64,000 bases of DNA from Parelaphostrongylus tenuis (taxonomy: Eukaryota; Nematoda; Chromadorea; Rhabditida; Metastrongylidae), in contig JAHQIW010005891.1 of the NCBI GenBank assembly GCA_019055375.1, forward strand, positions 1 through 64,000, given 5' to 3'. This document shows positions 1 to 10,369 of the stretch, in pieces; position 1 is the first letter of the stretch; each line of letters starts with the position of its first letter. The position numbers were made by a program, and so were the translations under genes. A model generated the notes under the pieces. It worked only from the letters and a program-made list of their open reading frames with translations. It ran no database searches and was not told the origin of the DNA.

Positions 1-430
1 CCACACCAACTTTGTGGCGGTTGCGAGGCTGATCTTATCATACAGTCAGTTCCTCTACAGCTATATCTGAATACTCGGCCCAAACGTGGTTACGACTTCA
101 CGTACGGTGTATCAATCACCCGTGGCGTCTCTTCAGAGTGATAGATTGGTTGATAGCATGGCTCATGGCTGTTGCTTGAGGCCGTAATGTAGGGAACATT
201 AGATATCGACAAATTTGAGACCTTCTCAAGATTCAACTCAATTTCACAAATGTATTTCAAGCCCCACCTTACATCACGTGATAAAAAGCTCTTCGACCGA
301 TTTCCGCTTTGTAGGAATAGATCGCCGTAAAAAGTGACGGGATAAAAAAGACCGTGGTGAATGACGAGATTGGTAAGGTCAAAACATATATCTTTCCACT
401 AGCCCAGCAGCATTCTTATGAAAAAAGCGT
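1..430 (+). repeat. Family 3 HHR-derived element, cut by window start
   Basis: This is an inverted copy of the element at 37585-38060. Shared landmarks are the stretch CTCAAATTTGTCGA read on the other strand, the block GAACGCCACGGTGATTGAT seen as its diverged complement, and the tail GGTAAGGTCAAAACAT near 367-385. A vestige of a hammerhead core (ATGACGAG near 362-369) precedes the tail. The left end lies outside the window. It is probably a degenerate member of the family that is better preserved at 22.2 and 52.6 kb. No protein is encoded. Confidence 0.55.
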
Positions 431-1444
431 ATATACCGTTAGTAAAAATGAAATTTCATTTCACCCCAAGTATTTTTGCGCTGGAGAACACTAATCTTTC
501 AGACATTGCACTACTCATTCGACAGCTCAGATCGCGAATAAAATTCCATGGAGTGACGTACTTGAATTATCGAGAAAGGACTCTGAATGTGCTGCAGCCA
601 GTCAAATATAAATGTTGAATTTTGAACTCGGCAGGCGCTCACTCTTTGCTCCGTTTTCTGCATGGAATTTCGCAAACACAACTGCGCTATTTGCAAAATA
701 GCAGGTATTGGCAAAACAATCTTCTTTTGACTGCTTACAGCCATTGAATTTTTCTTCTAAAAGCCTGCTATTTTCATGAATCGTCGAAATTTGAATCATC
801 GAATGCTTGTGGTGTAAAACTCTAAAGTAAACAAATTTTGCTTAGCCATAAAGTGCATCGAGTGTAAAACACTAATTTTCTTTGTACTCTCACAGCGTAA
901 GTGAAGAGAGCCATTTTAGACATAAAAGGTACATTGATCAAATCGTCGGTATTAGGCCTAGAGAGCTGTGTTATAAAAAAACGCAAGTGGCTTGTATGTC
1001 ATGCGCCACGAAATTCATCCACATACCAATGCAAAAGTATGCGCGAGGCTATAAAACGCAATCTTGAATTAGTAGTGTTGCAACGCAATAAGATAAATGT
1101 TTTTGGGTGAAACAACCAAAAACACTTATGAATCTGTCAAAATTTTTGCGGCCAATTTGGACTTTTCAGGAAAGCTGAACAGTAAGTCAAAACCGTTGCA
1201 ACACTCCAGCAAGTAGCACCAGTTCCTCATTGAATGTTCTCCTTTATAGTTGACAACAAAATACGCAATGGTAGTGCCATCCATGCACCCCTATATAAGC
1301 TGTTATTAGAGGTTAAAACGTTGTTACGTAATTTTTTTTGATATAAATAAGAATGTTGAGTGTGACATTATGGCAATAATATTTTACACGAGGACTTCGC
1401 CGCCTTTGGTCAAATATGCCATCAAATTTCACTTGAACTTGGTG
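431..1444. other. Intergenic, nothing recognised
   Basis: AT-rich DNA with only short open frames that lack splice signals, signal peptides or family resemblance. I see no repeat shared with the rest of the window. Confidence 0.5.
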
Positions 1445-3014
1445 GGCAGTTGGCAGAAAGTCGTTTAGAAAACGGTGGCTTTTTATTTTGAAGAATAGTC
1501 ATTATTGCTCTTTTCTCTGGGAATTCACGCATGAACTTTTAATTTTCCTACAAACTACTCCCGAACTTTCTCTTCCGAACCTAATAATTTGTGTTGGAGA
1601 TGGAGAGTCACATAAAGCGCTCTTTTCAAAATCCGAAATCTCGGCCATCGTATGGTTCCTGCAACAGATCCAGTGAACAAGAGGAACGAGTAATAATTGT
1701 CCAATTGGGAAAATGTTGGAAATGGGCGGCAATTTTTTGTTGTTTTTCCCTCACGGTAACGCGCAGCAATGTCTGCCTTGAAGCGTTATTATGGGTAGAC
1801 ATCTTTAAGTCCTCAAACTTTCAAAAAACTGATTGAGTCGAAATTGATCACTTAGTGTAGTGACAACAACTCCTAACTTTCCAAACGGTTGTTAGGAATA
1901 TTACAGAAATGGAGGAGACCCTGAAGAGATGTAAGCACTGCACAAAGAAATGATGTTTTACAGTATGAAATGTGCAATAACAATTTGTTTTGCTGCACAT
2001 CGTGCGGAAATGCTGAAGACGGCGTTCTGTAAACATCCACCTTGAAACGTTTGAAAAGATGAACAGGGTAGCGTCTGCTTCGTCACATCAACTACATCTT
2101 TATACCTTTAATTAACTTCATACATTTTAAACATCGTCCACTGTGCTTTCTCGTTATGATACATTGACGATTTCATCGATGGAAATATTTTCCTATCTCA
2201 AGGCAACATTTGATGTCTTCATGCAGCTGTTTATTCTAGAACCAATCCTGACACGATTTTCCGTTAACGTCCTCATATTGGTGGATTTTGCTAACATCTA
2301 ATTACACGCCTATTTCTCAACCATACTATTGAATTCTATAGATCTACTCAATTTGGCTATCAGTTGATCACTCCGTTAAAACTATAATTTATGAGCGTGC
2401 CAAATGTAAGAGGCTAACAAGAACATCATAGTTTCACAAACTGCAGTTTTTGCTTAGAAATTTTCCGAAAAGTTTGCAATGAGAATTGCGCTTCGTTTTT
2501 ATCAATCGATATCTTCTTTGGAAGACTTTTTCTCAGTTGCAATTGTGATTCAGGCGCTTTGTCGATTGTCGCAGCATCAGAAATAAGAAGGCGGGAACCG
2601 AATATAAGCGAACAACTTGAGAAATTGGCGCATTCACTGAATTTTTCTTTCAACTCTCGCTCCCACGCAGTCCATTTTCATTCAAGATTTGACAGAGATT
2701 TTTCTCGTCTCGATAACTGGTTTTTGAGCATCGCATTAGCACAATGTGTCACGAAATACGCTTTCAAAGATTATGTTCTGAATTACGCGAGTTAAAGATC
2801 CTTTGAAGCACTTGAAAAAACCAGAAAAATCAAAGACCAGCCAAGGCGACGTCACCCTCATATAGGTGCCGAGTGCCGAATCTGTTGTTATCTCGTGGAT
2901 GATCTCACACAAAAGATCTAGACAGTAGTCTTAGTTGAGTCTATGAATACTTATTCTATTTTAGGAAAATGATTTATTCTTACAAACAAGGCAGGACTTT
3001 CGAGCGCTCCATTT

Positions 3015-5260
3015 ATGATTTTGTTGCTAGTCTCAATCTCAGTCGTGTTTGGATGTGGAGTGATTCCTGGAGGTCAAAGTAATAAATAGAATTGTTATGG
3101 ATCTACAAATATTCCCATTCTTAGATGGTAAGAGCTCTAATCAGAATGAGCATGCCTAGCACTCCATCATTGCTTAATTGTTGTCGCAGTCTGCGCTACC
3201 TATAGGCAGAGTTTTGAATTCTATATAAGAAGAAAGATAAAACTAAGAAGTTTTTCAATGCAGTGACTTTTATGATTTAGCTAACACCAGGAGTTTATAA
3301 ATGAACTTTAATGGGTTAACGTTTTGGAGTCTTCGTCATCTTCGGAGCCCATGATTAGATTCGATTGTCCACTGTCGTTCGCCATCGTTGTGGTCTTCGT
3401 CTTCGTTGTTGTGCACGTCCAATTTTCTGCAAAGGAACATCGCTCGAATGAAGAATTTCACTTAGCGATGTTATCGTATACAAGATGACTGCCATACAAG
3501 TTGCCAGCGTTAGTTATAAGTTGATAGTGGTTTAAATGACAACATGTCAGGACTTGACAACGTGAAATGTTGTCTGAGCCTTTTCAAATTCGATGGCATG
3601 CAGGTTATATAGATATTCATCTTCAATCTGCTGTTTAAAAATGTCACTTGAGAGCATCGATATATTCCTGAAAGATTGCCGAAATGTACATAAGCCAGTG
3701 ACATGCTAAACCTTGAAAAAGGCTTGAAACAGTTCTCAGAATAGATCGATGTTCTCAGAACGAGATTTCTAAACAGATCGATTGAGAAACATTATTTATA
3801 AGAACAATTCTATATCAATGAACATTGCCGAGTGAGGTTTTCCATTCGGGCGGTGCTCCACGAGAAAGAGTCGACTTGAACGACAACGAAAACGAATAAT
3901 TGTGGACGATCGACTCGAATTATCGGCTCTGAGAAATGAAGACGTCGAATATCGGCCGAATAAAGTTTATTTTCAACCACGTGATATAGCTAAATTATAA
4001 AGAAAGTGTTATCTAATGGTAATGACGAGGAGAGCCGGTTTTCGATGTACTTAATAATTTAATTTACAACCATTCACTACAAAAACTATGAATTTCGTTG
4101 CAGCGAGCACTAGGACCTTCACTGCCAGCGGGCCCAGCAACTTACCTATTATCGCGGTTTACACAGAAAACAAAGTAATCTCTCCCTATTCCCTGGTATT
4201 GCAACCAGCAAGGATGCTGTTCAGGCACTTGCACAACGTTTTGCAATGCAAACAGTGAGTTTACAACTTAGGCATTTCATTCTTTTTCGTGAATTCTGAA
4301 AAGACGTATAGAGATGAGCTGCAATTTTTTCACAGATCTTCAGTCTCTAAAGCTAACCTAACTTGCCAAATTCACATATTTCATGAAATACTTCCGAGCC
4401 ACTCTTCGAAATAGTGAAGATTTACGTTTTAGGTTGTCGATGTTCTCGAAATCGAAGGTCGGAGAGCACTCTTGCCTGATTTTGTGATCTCCAACATTCT
4501 CGGTCAACTTCAAGTTAATACCACTTACGAACCATTGCAATGTCAGCTCTTAATGGGACCAGGGGAGACGCGTAAGTCTCCACTAGTGGACACTGATTTA
4601 GCTAAATTCCAATCGAACTATAAGGGTATTCAAAAAGCAGAGCTGTACTTATTTTTTTGCAAACAAAGATATTTTCTATAGACTTATTATAAAATATCTC
4701 AGAGTTTGAGGAAAACTATCATAGAGCCATAACATCAAAATCTTTCAAACTGAGAATATCTTTTCAAATGTTACACATATTTTATTTTCAGAATGATATA
4801 GTATTCAGTGTGTTAATAGGTGAAATTTTGTAGGTTTTGAGAAGTGAAAGGAAAAAGTGTCCAGCATTGTTTTGAGTTTTCAGTTGTCTAGTGCACAGAA
4901 AAGAAGTGTTTCGAGACTTATTATTTTGCAGAGGAGTAAGATCGAAAGCTGTATTATCGTCGGTAGCACGGTGACGGGAATTTGCCCCGCAATGGCGAAG
5001 CTGTGGGGTATGAAATGTCGATGGTTGCAAAGGCTATCAACAGCAAGCACTTGTCCCTCTCAGGAACTCTCACGGTTTGGACGGTTTTCTTATTTGCACA
5101 ACTTCGTTTTATAAAGAAAAATTCTATGTAGACTACGAACATCATCATGGCTAATTGGTCGAGGTCGATGTGGCAAAATGTTGTGGACAGAGCGCTTCGA
5201 ATGTTACGATCGGGTCCGTTTGGTTCGCATTTGTACACGGTAACGGTCACTGTCAGCTGA
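3015..5260 (+). pseudogene. Broken five-exon gene for a small secreted nematode protein (copy 1)
   Basis: Reconstructed exons are 3015-3078, 4104-4254, 4433-4571, 4932-5074 and 5132-5260, about 208 residues in total. Exon 1 encodes a signal peptide (MILLLVSISVVFG, then CGVIPGGQ) and ends at a GTAATA donor. Exon 2 follows TTCGTTGCAG and reads STRTFTASGP. Exon 3 follows ACGTTTTAG, reads VVDVLEIEGRRALLPDF and ends at GTAAGT. Exon 4 carries VGSTVTGICPAM and HLSLSGTLT. Exon 5 reads TTNIIMANWSRSMWQNVV through SGPFGSHLYTVTVTVS and stop. Exon 2 has a 1-base loss before the PGIATS block, and exon 4 is one base too long at its start relative to copy 2, so the frame is broken. From memory the FGCGVIP, STRTFT, GRSALLPD and IIMANWS blocks recur in a Caenorhabditis secreted-protein family of unknown function; I could not check this. 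It could be a live gene if the indels are assembly errors. Confidence 0.75.
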
Positions 5261-5334
5261 AATGAAAGTGGACTGCGATATTCATAAGACATACATTTTT
5301 ATCTAATCGATGTTCATTGTGGCAGTACACTATC

Positions 5335-5340
5335 AATAAA
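5335..5340 (+). promoter_or_regulatory. Polyadenylation signal AATAAA of the secreted gene
   Basis: AATAAA lies 75 bases after the stop codon of the copy 1 gene. It is conserved at 51901-51906 in copy 2. Confidence 0.55.
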
Positions 5341-5469
5341 CTAGCAACCATATGGGTTTCAACAATCAAATGGTGAGCATAAATTATATTGAAATGAGTA
5401 TTTCCTTCTTTTTTAGCCGTTCCGGTGTTGTTGATTACTATTTGTTGGATATTAGCGAAGCATGCAAAC

Positions 5470-5483
5470 AATACAGTTTGTAA
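5470..5483. repeat. Left 14-bp target-site duplication of the HHR array
   Basis: AATACAGTTTGTAA occurs here and again at 7250-7263, immediately outside the array. The duplicated paralogous locus has one diverged copy (52038-52051) and no array, so these are insertion footprints rather than part of the repeat unit. Confidence 0.85.
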
Positions 5484-5488
5484 GCCCA

Positions 5489-5537
5489 GGGTCATACACC
5501 GGTGTTTCGGAGGTTCGTCCTCCTCATCAGTGAACCC
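5489..5537 (-). ncRNA. Type I hammerhead ribozyme, array unit 1
   Basis: Read on the minus strand: stem I, CTGATGA, stem II GGAGG-ACGAA-CCTCC, GAA, the palindrome ACACCGGTGT (stem III), then A and TGACCC (stem I). All invariant core positions are present. The predicted cut is 3' of the A of GUA, between plus positions 5495 and 5494. In this unit stem I is weakened because its 5' strand reads GGTTCA rather than GGGTCA. Confidence 0.85.
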
Positions 5538-5758
5538 CGCCCCACATTCAGGCCCTGCATTGAAGCAAGGAGGGTGGCGTATGGGTGATGGCACAGTGTA
5601 CTATGACACTGTACCATCACCACCTCTCAGTCGATAGATTTTTGCTGTTAGATCAAAACTATATCAAAAGATCGACTGTTTTTGAAACCCCCAAAAAACA
5701 TTCAATATAATTCCAAAAAAAGAATGATTTAAGCTCAAAAAAGGGGTTGGTAAGCCCA

Positions 5759-5807
5759 GGGTCATACACCGGTGTTTCGGAGGTTCGTCCTCCTCATCAG
5801 TGACCCC
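5759..5807 (-). ncRNA. Type I hammerhead ribozyme, array unit 2
   Basis: It has the intact core CTGATGA and GAAA, a 5-bp stem II GGAGG/CCTCC, a palindromic stem III ACACCGGTGT, and a 6-bp stem I GGGTCA/TGACCC. Stem III can close as 3 bp with a CCGG loop, or as a 10-bp duplex between two molecules. Confidence 0.9.
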
Positions 5808-6029
5808 CGCCCCACATTCAGCCCTGCATTGAAGCAAGGAGGGTGGCGTATGTGGTGATGGCACAGTGTACTATGACACTGTACCATCACCACCTCTCAG
5901 TCGATAGATTTTTGCTGTTAGATCAAAACTATATCAAAAGATCGACTGTTTTTGAAACCCCCAAAAAACATTCAATATAATTCCAAAAAAAGAATGATTT
6001 AAGCTCAAAAAAAGGGGTTGGTAAGCCCA

Positions 6030-6078
6030 GGGTCATACACCGGTGTTTCGGAGGTTCGTCCTCCTCATCAGTGACCCC
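6030..6078 (-). ncRNA. Type I hammerhead ribozyme, array unit 3
   Basis: Every core and stem position matches unit 2. Together with unit 2 it defines a monomer of 271 nt between cleavage sites. Confidence 0.9.
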
Positions 6079-6300
6079 CGCCCCACATTCAGCCCTGCAT
6101 TGAAGCAAGGAGGGTGGCGTATGTGGTGATGGCACAGTGTACTATGACACTGTACCATCACCACCTCTCAGTCGATAGATTTTTGCTGTTAGATCAAAAC
6201 TATATCAAAAGATCGACTGTTTTTGAAACCCCCAAAAAACATTCAATATAATTCCAAAAAAAAGAATGATTTAAGCTCAAAAAAGGGGTTGGTAAGCCCA

Positions 6301-6349
6301 GGGTCATACACCGGTGTTTCGGAGGTTCGTCCTCCTCATCAGTGACCCC
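6301..6349 (-). ncRNA. Type I hammerhead ribozyme, array unit 4
   Basis: Same intact core and stems as units 2 and 3; the cleavage triplet is GUA. Confidence 0.9.
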
Positions 6350-6570
6350 CGCCCCACATTCAGCCCTGCATTGAAGCAAGGAGGGTGGCGTATGTGGTGA
6401 TGGCACAGTGTACTATGACACTGTACCATCACCACCTCTCAGTCGATAGATTTTTGCTGTTAGATCAAAACTATATCAAAAGATCGACTGTTTTTGAAAC
6501 CCCCAAAAAACATTCAATATAATTCCAAAAAAAAGAATGATTTAAGCTCAAAAAAGGGGTTGGTAAGCCA

Positions 6571-6619
6571 GGGTCATACACCGGTGTTTCGGAGGTTCGT
6601 CCTCCTCATCAGTGACCCC
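6571..6619 (-). ncRNA. Type I hammerhead ribozyme, array unit 5
   Basis: Intact core. This is the last direct unit before the inversion. One C is missing just outside stem I (AAGCCAGGG rather than AAGCCCAGGG), which shortens the possible stem I extension only. Confidence 0.88.
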
Positions 6620-6829
6620 CGCCCCACATTCAGCCCTGCATTGAAGCAAGGAGGGTGGCGTATGTGGTGATGGTCACAGTGTACTATGACACTGTACCAT
6701 CACCACCTCTCTGTCGATAGATTTTTGCTGTTAGATCAAAACTATATCACTGGTACAGTGTCATAGTACACTGTGCCATCACCACATACGCCACCCTCCT
6801 TGCTTCAATGCAGGGCTGAATGTGGGCGG

Positions 6830-6875
6830 GGGTCACTGATAGGAGGACGACCTCCGAAACACCGGTGTATGACCC
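6830..6875 (+). ncRNA. Hammerhead ribozyme with core deletion, inverted unit 6
   Basis: Plus-strand copy after the inversion. The core reads CTGATA followed directly by GGAGG, so the conserved G8 of CUGAUGA is missing, and the stem II loop has lost one A. Stem III, GAAA and the GUA cleavage triplet are intact. Loss of G8 predicts an inactive ribozyme. Confidence 0.8.
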
Positions 6876-7100
6876 TGGGCTTACCAACCCCTTTTTTTGA
6901 GCTTAAATCATTCTTTTTTTTGGAATTATATTGAATGTTTTTTGGGGGTTTCAAAAGCAGTCGATCTTTTGATATAGTTTTGATCTAACAGCAAAAAATC
7001 TATCGACTGAGAGGTGGTGATGGTACAGTGTCATAGTACACTGTGCCATCACCACATACGCCACCCTCCTTGCTTCAATGCAGGGCTGAATGTGGGGCGG

Positions 7101-7150
7101 GGGTTCACTGATGAGGAGGACGAACCTCCGAAACACCGGTGTATGGACCC
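7101..7150 (+). ncRNA. Type I hammerhead ribozyme, inverted unit 7
   Basis: The core is intact on the plus strand. Stem I has an extra base in each strand (GGGTTCA and TGGACCC) and still pairs over 7 bp with one G-U, so both sides changed together. Confidence 0.85.
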
Positions 7151-7249
7151 TGGGCTTACCAACCCTTTTTTTTTGGAGCTTAAAATCATTTCTTTTTTTT
7201 GGAATTATATTGAATGTTTTTTGGGGGTTTCAAAAACAGTCGATCTTTT

Positions 7250-7263
7250 AATACAGTTTGTAA
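7250..7263. repeat. Right 14-bp target-site duplication of the HHR array
   Basis: Exact repeat of 5470-5483 (AATACAGTTTGTAA); sequence collinear with copy 2 resumes here. Confidence 0.85.
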
Positions 7264-7640
7264 TGCAGCTTGAATATACAATATTCGAGGTGGCTATCGT
7301 TTCGGCGGGTAGCCTTCTTCAGAGCCTGGAAAGATCATATTGATCTACAATCCACTAAGCCAAACCCTCCATAACCCTAGCAGAAAACGTAAGAAACGAA
7401 TTTTTGGATAGCATAGTAAAAACTTCATTACAAAAACCCACACATCGTTTTGATGTTTTGTGTCTATCAGTCATTCATTGAAGACCAGCCGCTTATGGTC
7501 AGTGCATTAGTAGGCTGTGCCTAACTCAGGCCAGAAAGATCAGCCTTAGGTATGGTTCGAGGTCACGCGTGATTGCGAGGCACTGCTCTTCTCGGTTCAT
7601 TTTTGGGCCTTTTCTATGTATCCAAAAAGTTTTCATATTG
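7264..7640 (-). mobile_element. Penelope-like element 3' end (GIY-YIG tail)
   Basis: On the minus strand, 7526-7636 reads TFWIHRKGPKMNREEQCLAI and then TRDLEPYL before stop. This matches the C-terminal end of the PLE GIY-YIG domain seen at 29635-29761 (MNRQDECVTITRDLAP) and 41200-41412 (NRREECLVITRE). It is followed by the PLE 3' untranslated region and an HHR-like motif at 7291-7330. The 5' part is missing. The same relic is in duplication copy 2 (52045-52430), so it predates the duplication. Confidence 0.75.
7291..7330 (-). ncRNA. PLE-type hammerhead-like motif, cleavage site mutated
   Basis: Minus strand: GGCT, CTGAAGA, extra A, GGC-TACCC-GCC, GAAA, CGAT, AGCC. Better copies at 29531 and 40931 have GTC where this one has GAT. 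The extra A before stem II is shared by all PLE copies here and is not canonical. Confidence 0.4.
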
Positions 7641-7932
7641 AAAATGCGCAATGTGATGAATTTGTGCTTACTACTTTACTTGAGAAGTAATTGAGAAGTT
7701 CCCACATACATTTTTTACAGGCCGAATTTTTGCTTGTGAAACAAATATATTATCAGGCTTGGAAATACTAGATGGAATTGATTTTACAGCAGCGCCGCTT
7801 CTGAAGTTTCAGCTGAAATTTCACTCATTCGTCTGCTAAAAAAGCGACCAAATCCCATCTTCAGGCATTCACATTTTGGTTGCTCTAAAATTAATGCCAG
7901 TGAATGTGCTTGCTTTTATAAATGTTACTCAC

Positions 7933-8475
7933 CTCCGCAATGGAAGTTGGTGAGTAGAAACAAAATGAAAGGATTTGATTTTGTAAATTGCGATGCACAA
8001 AGAGCTGCCTCTTGTCTCATGATAAATTTCCAAAATAACGGATAAGAATGTAGTCGTTGGAAAGATTCTGAACGCTCTCTTGCAAGAGATTTATTAGCTT
8101 TTATTACATCTATTTTGATGAAATCTTTAGAAGCTGCAAAAGCAAAAACCACTGTTGATATTTGAGTGCCTGTTCCAGTGAATTTGAGGGGTAGTTGACA
8201 AGGGTAAGCTACTCTGACTTTCTCGGGATAAGTGATCTTCGAAATATTAACTCTGAAAATGCCGGAGAGGACGATAATGTTTTTATGGTCAATTTTACGA
8301 TCTCTCATTTCGACACATAATTCGTATTCTTACAGTTTTAAGACTAGTCGATTCCCTACGAGCACAGATGATGTGGCGGGCGAAGGCCATAAGAGGATGT
8401 CACATGAATTACTCACTTCAAGTTCGGGAGAACCTGTTGGACGGCTCCACTATACTGGAGTAGATCATTATACCG
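7933..8475 (-). CDS. Two-exon fragment of an unrecognised gene
   Basis: On the minus strand, TGTTTCCAG precedes exon 8475-8417 (59 nt, RYNDLLQYSGAVQQVLPNL), which ends at a GTGAGT donor. The intron ends in GGCATTTTCAG, and the next exon 8252-7933 joins in frame (VNISKITYPEKVRVAYPCQL, then PLKFTGTGTQISTVVFAFAA). It stays open for over 100 codons to a second GTGAGT donor after HCGG. Consensus donors, a TTTTCAG-type acceptor and phase agreement across the intron argue for real coding sequence. I do not recognise the protein; the middle looks like beta strands, and no catalytic motif is visible. Outer exons were not found. The fragment lies just outside the segmental duplication. Confidence 0.45.
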
Positions 8476-8539
8476 CTGGAAACACTAGCCAGTCGTTCTT
8501 CGCTTTTCTCTTGGTATATACAATGGATTGAATTCTGAA

Positions 8540-10150
8540 TTTACTTGCATTTTTCTGGATTCCACTTGATAGTTCAACGAAGGCTCACATGGCATGAATG
8601 AAAATTCACCTGTGGACCATCGCATCAAATAATACGACATTAAGGACAGAGATGACGAGATATTAGCCGAATAATACATGTTAATAACCTCAGCTCAGCC
8701 TAATAATGCAAGAAAATGATCAATTACGTATGCCGAGATCAGATCTAAGCCGACTTTTCTTGGATATATTGGATGGACCCATGAATTCATTCGCATTTCG
8801 ACACTTTTGTCGATTTAGTTTTCAGTTCTCTAAGAAATCAGTCAACTAACAGCATAATCACTATCATTCTATATAAGATATAATGATATAGACATGCACT
8901 CGTCTCCGGTTTCTTAACTTCGTTAGAGGTGATCTCCTATTTGCGAACATCGAGCATATCGTTTTGAAAAAGGCGACATTAACTCGGTGTCAGTTTTGTT
9001 CTATGCTTTCAAATCTGACGACGACATTCTGCGTATAAATATTCCATTCAGATAGGAGATGATCAAGAAACTGTCATCGAGTGAAATGAGCAATCCGCAT
9101 GAAACGTATCCGTTTTCAACAATGCCATATATATTATGGCAGACATAAAATTGAGGATCGGATGAATAATTCCATTGTTCTAGAAACCAAAATCAGACAC
9201 ATCAAAAAGCAGGTCGGACAGTCGGGCGGTACCCTTCGTCTTTTCCCAATCCTCTCGCAGCGCTCAGTCCCCTGTACTAAGAGTAGGCGGCGACGAACAT
9301 TTTATCACTGTATGGACAGGAACTGAATGAGCGGCATGATATGTTGGCTCAAATAATAATTATGAAATATGTTGAAATTTGAGCATGGTCTTGAAAATTC
9401 ACTCAAAACAAAAGGTATAACTCTAGAATGTAGAAAAATTAATGAAATTACTGAGATTCGTTTGCTATTTTTGCTCTTTCAGCCGCAGTAATAAAGTCCT
9501 TTTGGAAATAACTAGACCATCCTAATTCTTTTGATGTATGCTATCGAGATTACTTGAAAGAAATGACCAAAATAGGTTCTTTTCAACGAGTCGAAACAGG
9601 CTATCATTAGCGCTTTCGGCTAGACAATGTCCAAGTTAGGCTTGCATACTTCTAACGAAAAAAGAACTTGTTGTGGACAATTGTGAACTTTTTTAAATAC
9701 AGATTCAAACGCAGGTATCTAGAAAATTCAAACTGCTTAAGAATTTTACCAGCATAAGCACGCCTTTGAAGGGTTTTCACATTTATGAGAGATAGCGGTA
9801 GAAGTGGTCTTTGTCTTAAAAAATGAGATATGCTTCTTGAAATAAACGCTTTTTGTTGAATACTGTCACAAACATATTCAATGACCATATATATGGAATT
9901 TCGCTATTGGTGAACGACAAAAGCATACAAGCAAAACAGCACGTTTTATTGCAGTGATTTTTCAGTGCTGAGATTATTAGACATTGGGAATATCGAAAGT
10001 TCACTGCGATAAGTGCACTTTGTTAATCAGTGAAGTGGACAGCGCACTGAAAAGGATTGCGAAAAATGGACTCTCACTGTCTAAAATTCTTGAGGTCCGC
10101 TTGTTTATCACGTACATTCAGACCTTTGAAATAATTTCTAAGATTTCAAA
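8540..10150. other. Intergenic, nothing firmly recognised
   Basis: A possible minus-strand exon (ATGTATTATTCGGC to the GTGAAT donor near 8610) could belong to the gene at 7933-8475, but its phase does not fit. No other motif was supported. Confidence 0.35.
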
Positions 10151-10151
10151 G

Positions 10152-10285
10152 CCTACTACGAGGAGGGCAGAGACCTCCGAAACTCCGGTGTATGGCCTGG
10201 TGTATCGACCTCGCTTAGGCTTTAAACACTCTTTTTGAAAACTATTTCGGTTGTTTATTGCGAGATTTAAAAAATAGTCGATGCC
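10152..10285 (+). mobile_element. Diverged solo copy of the 270-bp HHR unit
   Basis: The array unit's ribozyme and 3' tail are recognisable: CTACGAGGAGG, CCTCCGAAACTCCGGTGTAT, GGCCTGG, then CTTAGGCTTTAAA, CTCTTTTTGAAAA and AAAATAGTCGATG in the unit's order. The core CTGATGA has become CTACGA and stem III has lost its palindrome, so the ribozyme is dead. It shows the family was present in this genome long before the young array. Confidence 0.7.
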
Positions 10286-10369
10286 ATGGATCACTTTGAA
10301 ACTTGTGTCGTTGAATGCAATAGTGTGTTTAACAATATAGACAAAATCATTTCTTAGTCTACTAAATCT

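Larger units (their letters stand above)
5484..7249. mobile_element. Tandem HHR array (retrozyme-like), 5 direct and 2 inverted units
   Basis: A 270-271 bp unit is repeated head to tail; the motif GGGTCATACACCGGTGTTTC starts at 5489, 5759, 6030, 6301 and 6571. The ribozyme strand of these five units is the minus strand. At about 6749 the array inverts and two more units follow with the ribozyme on the plus strand. The inversion point lies inside the imperfect palindrome that each unit carries (GTGATGG, ACAGTGT, then ACACTGT, CCATCAC). Units differ mainly by A/T-run lengths and single bases, so amplification is recent. The unit has no coding potential. Tandem type I hammerheads flanked by target duplications are the hallmark of retrozymes, non-autonomous retroelements propagated through circular RNA. 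Short frames running through the units are chance. Confidence 0.9.
1445..7905. repeat. Segmental duplication, copy 1
   Basis: This block is collinear and in direct orientation with 46810-53000. The two agree through long stretches, for example the last exon of the secreted gene (5132-5260 against 51697-51825, only a few substitutions), but differ by many single-base indels elsewhere. Homology starts just after the stop codon region of the ORF ending at 46823 and ends near the PLE-derived 3' end. Copy 1 alone contains the HHR array at 5484-7249. It lacks the three insertions present in copy 2. Confidence 0.9.

Noticed and set aside
2426..2653. Minus-strand frame sharing IFGSRLLISD and TIDKAPESQLQ with 48518-48838
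   Set aside because: The shared residues come from the segmental duplication; the frames diverge by indels outside the block and show no splice signals.
2953..2964. Spliced-leader acceptor (TTCTATTTTAG) before the secreted gene
   Set aside because: Plausible position 50 bases before the ATG, but TTTTAG is weak and common in this AT-rich DNA; transcript data would be needed.
5484..6749. CRISPR-like direct repeats
   Set aside because: The whole 270-bp unit is repeated without unique spacers, in a eukaryotic setting.
5253..7343. Several open frames of 60-113 codons with repeated MPSPHTPPSLLQC-type sequence
   Set aside because: They are translations of the non-coding 270-bp HHR unit, recur with the unit, and shift frame with unit indels.
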